Source: CAYVSY01 sp964454255
GTDB lineage: Bacteria > Bacillota_I > Bacilli_A > RF39 > UBA660
Direction: 5' to 3'
NCBI GenBank assembly: GCA_964454255.1
Contig: CAYVSY010000052.1
Location: forward strand, 1-5,985
DNA length: 5,985 nucleotides
A model generated the notes under the pieces. The model was given only the letters and a program-made list of their open reading frames with translations. It was not told the DNA's origin and ran no database searches. Below are positions 1 to 4,020 of the stretch, one piece after another. The number at the start of each line of letters is the position of its first letter. The stretch's first letter is position 1. Both the position numbers and the translations under genes were made by a program.

Positions 1-17
1 ATTTATAAAATAATTAC

Positions 18-25
18 TATCTTTG
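18..25 (+). promoter_or_regulatory. Bacteroidetes-type -7 promoter box
   Basis: TATCTTTG matches the Bacteroidetes primary sigma factor -7 consensus TAnnTTTG exactly. It lies 16 nt before the ATG at position 42, so the leader would be very short. The same octamer occurs at 2874-2881 before another plus-strand gene, which supports it being functional. The -33 element would fall at or before the window edge and cannot be assessed. Confidence 0.6.
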
Positions 26-41
26 TAGAAAATATTGATTT

Positions 42-461
42 ATGATTAAAGTAGTTCGTTGGTCAACAAAAATATTATTAGCTAAAGATTTAGTGCCACA
101 AAAAATGACTTGGGGTGGATTTGATGCTATAGCATTATCTTTTTGTCCATATGATAATGTTGATGATTTTCGATATAATTTTTGGAAATCAACTGTAGAA
201 AAACATCATAATCAACAAATTTTTGCAAATCATTATATTTTAGATATATCTAACTTGCCATATAAAAATGAAAAAGAACTTATTGCGGTTGGTCATAAAG
301 CTTATGAAGATTTTGAATTAGATGATTATCTTAAAAATGATTTGGGAATTTATTTAACATTAGCAGATTTTGGTGGTAAATATGGATTGAATATAGTTGA
401 GTTTCGATTATACGAAAATAGTAATGTTATTATCCTAGATAACGATGGTGAAGGGAGATAG
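42..461 (+). CDS. Hypothetical protein, 139 residues
   Basis: I do not recognise this protein. It is an intact frame from ATG to TAG, directly downstream of a good Bacteroidetes promoter box and with natural-looking amino-acid composition. It starts MIKVVRWSTK, has a mixed hydrophobic and acidic middle, and a Gly-containing stretch (ADFGGKYG, about residues 108-115) before predicted beta segments (LNIVEFRLYE, SNVIILDND). There is no signal peptide, membrane segment or obvious catalytic motif. It is probably a small cytoplasmic phage protein. The 3' end is odd: the last six codons form the 5' arm of an inverted repeat (444-457) that pairs with sequence some 65-95 nt downstream. The frame after the TAG also reopens at 636, so the original gene could have been longer. 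Confidence 0.75.
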   Translation: MIKVVRWSTKILLAKDLVPQKMTWGGFDAIALSFCPYDNVDDFRYNFWKSTVEKHHNQQIFANHYILDISNLPYKNEKELIAVGHKAYEDFELDDYLKNDLGIYLTLADFGGKYGLNIVEFRLYENSNVIILDNDGEGR

Positions 462-544
462 CGTCCACACACCATGAAAAATAAACCTTGTTTATTTTGT
501 CGAGACTTTAACTCGAACCTCCCACTCTTTATATCACCATCTAG
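435..544. other. Nested inverted repeats, possible structured RNA or inserted fragment
   Basis: Four perfect complementary pairs nest into a branched shape. They are GATGGTGA 444-451 with TCACCATC 534-541; GGGAG 453-457 with CTCCC 519-523; AAAATAAA 478-485 with TTTATTTT 491-498 (loop CCTTG); and TCGAG 500-504 with CTCGA 512-516 (7-nt loop). CTAGAT 435-440 offers an alternative partner for ATCTAG 539-544. The stretch from about 440 to 600 is visibly richer in G and C than everything around it. No Rfam family is recognised and the strand is unknown. It contains a 33-codon frame (474-575, starting MKNKPCLFC) that could be a small gene, but its codon use differs from the neighbours. It may be a structured RNA, an element boundary or a foreign piece joined in assembly. 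Confidence 0.3.
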
Positions 545-635
545 CAAAACAAATTATAGATATTTTTTTCAATGATTAATTTCGTGCGCCCGAACTCATT
601 TAGTAAACATTTCTAATTTATCTTGTGTATTTTAA

Positions 636-799
636 ATACAAAAACCTAATAACACTTTAAAAAAGTATTATTCAGATAATAATATTTCTACAAAAGTTAA
701 AACAGTAAAAGGAAAGCAAACAAATACATTTAGAAGTATTGGACATATGGACAAAGATGGAATAAAAGATTTTGGTGGATGGGGTGGAGACCCCTTTAT
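636..799 (+). pseudogene. Open frame without start codon, cut off by the gap
   Basis: From just after a TAA at 633-635 to the N gap there are 54 complete open codons whose translation looks like genuine protein. It runs through KKYYSDNN, KVKTVKGKQTNTFRSIG and MDKDGIKDFGGWGGDPF. No ATG exists until position 747, so an intact gene would need a non-ATG start or only the last 18 codons. The frame is the same as that of the 42-461 gene, with TAG, TGA and TAA between them. This fits a 3' gene remnant, an exon after an insertion, or a misassembled piece. The family is not recognised. Just after the gap the sequence becomes AT-only and non-coding in character. Confidence 0.4.
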
Positions 800-809
800 N
801 NNNNNNNNN
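800..809. other. Assembly gap (10 N)
   Basis: Ten consecutive N mark a scaffold join. Ten is a common placeholder length, so the true missing length is probably unknown. Contiguity between the 636-799 frame and the sequence from 810 on should not be assumed. The bases from 810 to 872 hold only AT-rich sequence; no gene or clear terminator for the minus-strand gene ending at 873 is visible there. Confidence 0.95.
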
Positions 810-872
810 AGAATATTATTCATAAACTATTACTATATATTAATATATTTTTTTCAATTTTTTGACAAATTA

Positions 873-1607
873 TCATTTTAATTTGATATATTCTTTCTTA
901 TAGTTTGAATCTGAATATATTGCTTCGTTGAAAATTAATTTTAATTTTTTATCTAAAGTTTTAATATATTTTTTTCCTTTACCTGGTTTAACGTATGCTA
1001 ATGTCATATGGGGATGGTAATCATCAAATGTTTGAGTATTTTTAAATGTTTCTTCGATATATTTTCGATATTTTAAAAGTTGTTCTGTTGGTTTAATTTC
1101 GATTTTTACTACATCAAATTTTTCATTTTCAAAAATTCCAATTTTAGATAATTCTAATTTTATTGGCTTTAATGTTTTTAGCCAATCCAAAATTTCTTCT
1201 TTATTATTTTCTTTAGGATGAATACCATAAAGTAGTGTAATGTGTGGTTCAGATTCCAATCCATATTCATCATCATCAATATCTTTTTGTGTTTCACCTA
1301 AATATAAATCTTTTTCATCTATAATTTTTAAAAAATCATTCCAGTCTTTTTTATCTATGTCTGATGATAACATAACACAATCATATTTAATGTCTTTTTT
1401 AAATATAATAAGTTTTTTATCTTTAATTTTTAATGTGTGGAATTTTTTATTGTAGTTTTCTTCTAATTCTTTTTTTAATTTATTTAATGTTTCGGTGTTA
1501 CCAGATATTTCATAATAACCATAGGTATCTTTTACATTGTAGTCTTCTAAAAAATTTTTCAACGAATTTTTTTTAGATTCTAAAAATTGTTCAATCTTAA
1601 TATGCAT
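873..1607 (-). CDS. 2H phosphoesterase superfamily protein with N-terminal extension
   Basis: This 244-residue protein carries the two HxT signatures of the 2H phosphoesterase (LigT/RNA cyclic phosphodiesterase) fold: EPHITLLYG with H122 and T124, and YHPHMTLAYV with H200 and T202. The fold covers roughly residues 74-244. Members cleave 2',3'-cyclic phosphates or 2'-5' and cyclic-oligonucleotide bonds. Phage members include T4 Acb1, which degrades CBASS cyclic-nucleotide signals. Here the substrate cannot be told from sequence. Residues 1-72 are a Lys/Glu-rich extension of unknown function, beyond the usual 150-190 residue length. The protein should be cytoplasmic, with no signal peptide. The ATG at 1607 follows an A-rich leader without SD. 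A terminator lies about 38 nt upstream, so it needs its own promoter or read-through. The stop is TGA. Confidence 0.88.
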   Translation of the reverse strand: MHIKIEQFLESKKNSLKNFLEDYNVKDTYGYYEISGNTETLNKLKKELEENYNKKFHTLKIKDKKLIIFKKDIKYDCVMLSSDIDKKDWNDFLKIIDEKDLYLGETQKDIDDDEYGLESEPHITLLYGIHPKENNKEEILDWLKTLKPIKLELSKIGIFENEKFDVVKIEIKPTEQLLKYRKYIEETFKNTQTFDDYHPHMTLAYVKPGKGKKYIKTLDKKLKLIFNEAIYSDSNYKKEYIKLK

Positions 1608-1638
1608 TTTATTTTTATATATAAAATTAATTAAGATT

Positions 1639-1670
1639 AAAAAAATAACCCATCAAAAAATGATGGGTTA
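1639..1670 (-). terminator. Rho-independent terminator after the RNase H-like gene
   Basis: A perfect 10-bp stem (1646-1655 TAACCCATCA with 1661-1670 TGATGGGTTA) encloses an A5 loop. It is flanked by A/T runs on both sides, so it can act in either direction. On the minus strand seven U (1639-1645) follow the hairpin, 9 nt beyond the TAA of the 1680-2243 gene. Confidence 0.88.
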
Positions 1671-1679
1671 TTTTTTTTT

Positions 1680-2243
1680 TTATTTTCTACAAATAGCATC
1701 AGCAGCTACTGATGCACTATAACTGTAGGGTTTTCCCATAACATAATATCTTTCACCACATAACCAGCCCATAACATCAGTATAAATTTTGTTTGATTTA
1801 TTATTAGTCATTCTAGCACCATTACGTGTTGATTTGGTTGCATTTAAATCAACGTGAATTTCAACCAATTTGTCTGGAATAGAACCATCATAATAATTTT
1901 TTGGAAATTTATGATAGTATTGTCCATATAATGTGTTGTGTAATGATTCAGCAACATCGTGTACAAATACAGCTTCATTCCATAATTTAGAAACAACATC
2001 TTTTATTTTTGGTACACGAATAGTTGCGGAAACAACATGCGCACCATCATGTAATTCATCATTATAAAATACAACAGTTATTGCATAATTAGTTTTACGA
2101 GCATGATTATCTGAATCACAGCCAACAATTACTTTAGCACCTTTATCTACATTTTTAACGTAGTTCAAAACATAGTTGTTTATGTCTGGAATTTTTTCAC
2201 CATTTCGTTTTTTCCAAACTAATTGTTCAATTTTTATTTCCAT
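1680..2243 (-). CDS. RNase H-like protein, DUF458/YkuK type
   Basis: This 187-residue protein matches the DUF458 (RNaseH_like) family, which includes B. subtilis YkuK. The first acidic motif is VIVGCDSDNH (D43, D45), followed by strand TNYAITVVFY. E90 and E99 lie in the central helix region. VEIHVDLNATKS gives D132. The C-terminal block GWLCGERYYVMGKPYSYSASVAADAIC contains the typical KP and final D182. The spaced acidic residues suit a two-metal RNase H fold, so a nuclease role is likely, but to my knowledge the family's biochemical activity is poorly defined. No signal peptide is present. The gene sits alone between two terminators. Its ATG is only about 27 nt from the upstream hairpin and no Bacteroidetes promoter box is visible there. 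Its start MEIKIEQ resembles that of the next gene (MHIKIEQ). Confidence 0.82.
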   Translation of the reverse strand: MEIKIEQLVWKKRNGEKIPDINNYVLNYVKNVDKGAKVIVGCDSDNHARKTNYAITVVFYNDELHDGAHVVSATIRVPKIKDVVSKLWNEAVFVHDVAESLHNTLYGQYYHKFPKNYYDGSIPDKLVEIHVDLNATKSTRNGARMTNNKSNKIYTDVMGWLCGERYYVMGKPYSYSASVAADAICRK

Positions 2244-2263
2244 TTTTGTTATATTTTATTTTT

Positions 2264-2296
2264 AAAAAAAATGCCACACTATTTTATAGGTGGCAT
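2264..2296 (-). terminator. Rho-independent terminator of the small-gene cluster
   Basis: Stem ATGCCAC (2271-2277) pairs with GTGGCAT (2290-2296) and continues as CTAT (2279-2282) with ATAG (2286-2289) after one bulged A, giving about 11 bp. On the minus strand it is followed by a U run (2264-2270). It closes the unit formed by the 2595-2817, 2423-2614 and possible 2318-2392 genes. Confidence 0.85.
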
Positions 2297-2317
2297 GTAT
2301 AATGATAAATAATTATA

Positions 2318-2392
2318 TTAACACCTTTTTCGCAATTTTTCATCTGCGAGTACTGAATTAAAACTATATGTGTATATCATTTTCATAAGCAT
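2318..2392 (-). CDS. Possible 24-residue micro-ORF
   Basis: An ATG-to-TAA frame encodes MLMKMIYTYSFNSVLADEKL followed by RKRC. It starts 30 nt after the stop of the 63-residue gene and ends about 21 nt before the terminator hairpin, so it would be the last cistron of the unit. Its composition (aromatic N-terminal half, charged C-terminal helix) looks more protein-like than random AT-rich sequence. Two further in-frame ATGs are possible starts. Function is unknown, and without homologues it cannot be separated from chance. Confidence 0.35.
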   Translation of the reverse strand: MLMKMIYTYSFNSVLADEKLRKRC

Positions 2393-2422
2393 ATATATAA
2401 ATATTTTTTTATTAAGTTTTCT

Positions 2423-2614
2423 TTATATTTTTCTAATTTCAATTTCTATTGGATCATCGCTAATATATAAATTTTTTCCCAAAATTTCAAATACTAATTG
2501 TTCGGGGATTTCGAAATAAAATCCTGATAATATTTCAAAACTTGAATTAATATCATAACGTTCTGGTTTATTTTCAAATATAAAAACACCATCTTTATCT
2601 TTCGCTAACCACAT
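2423..2614 (-). CDS. Small phage-type hypothetical protein, 63 residues
   Basis: The protein begins MWLAKDKDGVFIFENKPERY and ends in an acidic strand (DDPIEIEIRKI). From memory, this layout, MW[IL]A[RK]DxDGxxxxFxxKPxR with a C-terminal EEPxxVEL-like tail, recurs in many small phage and mobile-element proteins of Bacteroidetes and Firmicutes, so the gene is very likely real. No function is known to me. It appears to be a compact beta-rich cytoplasmic protein. Its ATG overlaps the end of the preceding gene by 20 nt, which indicates co-transcription and possible translational coupling. The stop is TAA. Confidence 0.7.
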   Translation of the reverse strand: MWLAKDKDGVFIFENKPERYDINSSFEILSGFYFEIPEQLVFEILGKNLYISDDPIEIEIRKI

Positions 2615-2795
2615 TTTTTAAATTTTCTAATTTAATTTTTCTTTGATATCTTAAATAATTAACCGATCCAACATTTGTTTCACAATATGATTCTAATGCT
2701 TGATCACAATATTCACCATAGCATAAATCACCTTTACTCCAAGCAAGTTCATTTGTAATATTACTTTTTACAATGATTACATATTTCAGATTCAT
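2595..2795 (-). CDS. Small Cys-containing protein, probably frameshifted at its start
   Basis: The uninterrupted frame gives 66 residues starting MNLKYVIIVKSN and containing LCYGEYCDQA and SYCE. The family is not recognised. The annotated N-terminus is doubtful. In the adjacent frame an ATG at 2817 reads MEEFMDKYESEICNHCKK and then stops, supplying the CxxC that a Zn-binding fold with the later CYGEYC cysteines would need. The frames can be joined across an A5 run (T at 2765-2769): four A give CNHCKSNITNE. The likely intact product is then about 73 residues and spans 2595-2817. The cause may be a homopolymer error, a real mutation or programmed frameshifting. The C-terminal part is basic (RYQRKIKLENLK). 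The 3' end overlaps the next gene by 20 nt. It is the first gene of the minus-strand unit. Confidence 0.6.
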   Translation of the reverse strand: MNLKYVIIVKSNITNELAWSKGDLCYGEYCDQALESYCETNVGSVNYLRYQRKIKLENLKNVVSER

Positions 2796-2817
2796 ATTTA
2801 TCCATAAATTCTTCCAT
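2761..2817 (-). pseudogene. Out-of-frame N-terminal segment of the small Cys-rich gene
   Basis: The ATG at 2817 opens an 18-codon frame, MEEFMDKYESEICNHCKK, that ends at TAA (2761-2763). A second in-frame ATG is at 2805. The CNHC motif and acidic helix-like start suggest this is the true 5' end of the gene at 2595-2795, displaced by one base in the A5 run. No other function is assigned. Confidence 0.45.
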
Positions 2818-2821
2818 AAAA

Positions 2822-2829
2822 CAAAAATA
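2822..2829 (-). promoter_or_regulatory. Possible -7 box for the minus-strand small-gene unit
   Basis: On the minus strand TATTTTTG fits TAnnTTTG, but it ends only 4 nt before the ATG at 2817 and has no evident TTTG -33 element at the usual spacing. It would give a nearly leaderless transcript. The motif is easy to find by chance in such AT-rich DNA. Confidence 0.2.
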
Positions 2830-2873
2830 AATGATATTTTTTAATAAAAAATTTTTTTGTGATAAAAAAATCG

Positions 2874-2881
2874 TATCTTTG
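2874..2881 (+). promoter_or_regulatory. Bacteroidetes-type -7 promoter box before the metallophosphoesterase gene
   Basis: TATCTTTG is an exact match to TAnnTTTG and identical to the box at 18-25. It lies 24 nt before the ATG at 2906, with an A-rich leader (AAAAACAAACAAT) typical of Bacteroidetes starts without SD. A TTTG at 2856-2859 could be the -33 element, though the spacing is shorter than the usual one. Confidence 0.65.
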
Positions 2882-2905
2882 TACAATTAATTAAAAACAA
2901 ACAAT

Positions 2906-3622
2906 ATGAAATACAACTTTGTAATAGTATGTGGTGATATTCATGGGAAATATAATGAAGTTTTAAATTTCATTAATAAATACGATATTAAAAATGCTGC
3001 AATAATAATTGCTGGTGATTTTGGTGTTGGATTTAAACACCATTTGGCTGAAATTAGCAAATTGAAGAAATTTAATACTAAATTAATAGAATCGAACACA
3101 ATAGTATTTGTTGTACGTGGAAATCATGATGATCCATCTTATTTTTATGGTGAAAAATATAACACATCACATATTAAATTTGTATCAGATTATTCAGTTT
3201 TAAATATCAACGATATGAATATATTATGTGTTGGTGGTGCAGTATCAATTGATAGAACATCAAGGAAAAGATATACTGAAGATAGAGGTCGTGATTGGTG
3301 GTTTGATGAAGTGTTTAAATTGAATATTGAAAAAATAAAAACATTAAAAAATATAGATGTTGTTATTACACATTCAGCACCACATTTTGCATATCCATAT
3401 ATCAAAAAAGATTTTGATAAATGGACTGAAAAAGATGAATTTTTAAAAAATGATGTTGAATCAGAAAGAAATGATATTACAGATTTATATAATGCATTGA
3501 TTGAAAACAATGATATAAAAAAATGGTACTATGGTCATTTTCATTCACATCACGAAATGTATTATGATAATACACAATTTATATGTTTAAATATTAACGA
3601 TTTTAAAGAAATTTTGATATGA
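2906..3622 (+). CDS. Calcineurin-like metallophosphoesterase
   Basis: This 238-residue protein has the full metal-ligand set of the calcineurin-like phosphoesterase fold: GDIHG (D11, H13), AGDFG (D38), RGNHDD (N73, H74, D75), ITHSAP (H156) and YGHFHSH (H211, H213). The middle block GGAVSIDRTSR followed by WWFDE (residues 110-135) is characteristic of a subgroup common in bacterial and phage genomes annotated as metallophosphoesterases. It predicts a two-metal hydrolase of phosphomonoesters or phosphodiesters, cytoplasmic, with no signal peptide; the natural substrate is unknown. The start follows an A-rich leader and a clear promoter. The TGA stop overlaps the next ATG (ATGA, 3619-3622), so the two genes are translationally coupled and may act together. 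Confidence 0.92.
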   Translation: MKYNFVIVCGDIHGKYNEVLNFINKYDIKNAAIIIAGDFGVGFKHHLAEISKLKKFNTKLIESNTIVFVVRGNHDDPSYFYGEKYNTSHIKFVSDYSVLNINDMNILCVGGAVSIDRTSRKRYTEDRGRDWWFDEVFKLNIEKIKTLKNIDVVITHSAPHFAYPYIKKDFDKWTEKDEFLKNDVESERNDITDLYNALIENNDIKKWYYGHFHSHHEMYYDNTQFICLNINDFKEILI

Positions 3623-4020
3623 AATTATTCGATATTTTAAAACAACAAGGATTATTTGCCAATGATATTAGAATGAGAATTAATAATGGACAAATAAATA
3701 TAAATGGCAATGTTGTAAAAGATAATATTGAAATGAATATTGAATTGGATGAATTTTCAAACGCAAAAATAATTGAAGCTGGTGACTTTATTTGTAAGCT
3801 GATATCTACACAATTAAAGCCATCAACATCTAAATTGACATATGGACAAATATTTGCAATTCAATTAAAAATATTTGGATTAGAAAATTTATTTGAATCT
3901 AATATAAATAATGAATTAACGGAACATTTAAATAGATTTATTCTTGTTAAAACATCTAAAAAAGAATTTTTTTTTTATTGGAAAAAAAGGACTGATTATC
4001 AGTCCTTTTTTTTATATTAA
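3619..4020 (+). CDS. S4-like RNA-binding domain protein
   Basis: Residues 1 to about 45 resemble an S4 RNA-binding domain: FDILKQQGLFANDIRMRINN then GQININGNVVKD (residues 24-35). This is the two-helix plus beta-hairpin pattern seen in tyrosyl-tRNA synthetase and ribosomal protein S4 tails. GDFICKLI follows at about 55-62. Residues 70-115 form a predicted helical region without a recognised family. The gene overlaps the upstream metallophosphoesterase gene by 4 nt, suggesting an RNA-directed partner; this is inference. The C-terminus is suspicious: after a T10 run the frame reads through the terminator hairpin, giving FFFYWKKRTDYQSFFLY. If the T run were off by one (11 T) or two (8 T), the protein would end a few residues later at TGA 3993-3995, inside the hairpin arm. 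The end is therefore uncertain. Confidence 0.72.
   Translation: MKLFDILKQQGLFANDIRMRINNGQININGNVVKDNIEMNIELDEFSNAKIIEAGDFICKLISTQLKPSTSKLTYGQIFAIQLKIFGLENLFESNINNELTEHLNRFILVKTSKKEFFFYWKKRTDYQSFFLY
3982..4013. terminator. Bidirectional terminator between convergent blocks
   Basis: AAAAAAAGGACTGA (3982-3995) pairs perfectly with the following TCAGTCC and T run (3999-4012) around a TTA loop. The T run (4006-4013) serves the plus-strand pair 2906-4020. The opposite A run (3982-3988) gives seven U for the minus-strand 549-residue gene, whose TAA is at 4012-4014. Both coding frames touch or enter the hairpin. Confidence 0.92.

Noticed and set aside
444..541. Cloverleaf-like fold taken for a tRNA on either strand
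   Set aside because: A 5-bp stem with 7-nt loop (500-516) and an 8-bp closing stem exist, but no T-arm with GTTCRA pairs correctly, there is no D-arm, and the minus-strand anticodon would be AAA, which is unusual.
350..547. Minus-strand 65-codon frame opposite the end of the first gene
   Set aside because: It is antisense to a better-supported gene with a promoter and spans the inverted repeats; most likely a chance frame.
462..635. Group I intron between two exons
   Set aside because: The interval is short and no P3-P8 core or P7-like GACTA segment is recognisable; kept only as one explanation for the split frame.
42..799. Recoded stop codons joining the first gene with the 636-799 frame
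   Set aside because: TAG, TGA and TAA all lie between the two, and all three serve as terminal stops elsewhere in the window, so a code change does not explain it.
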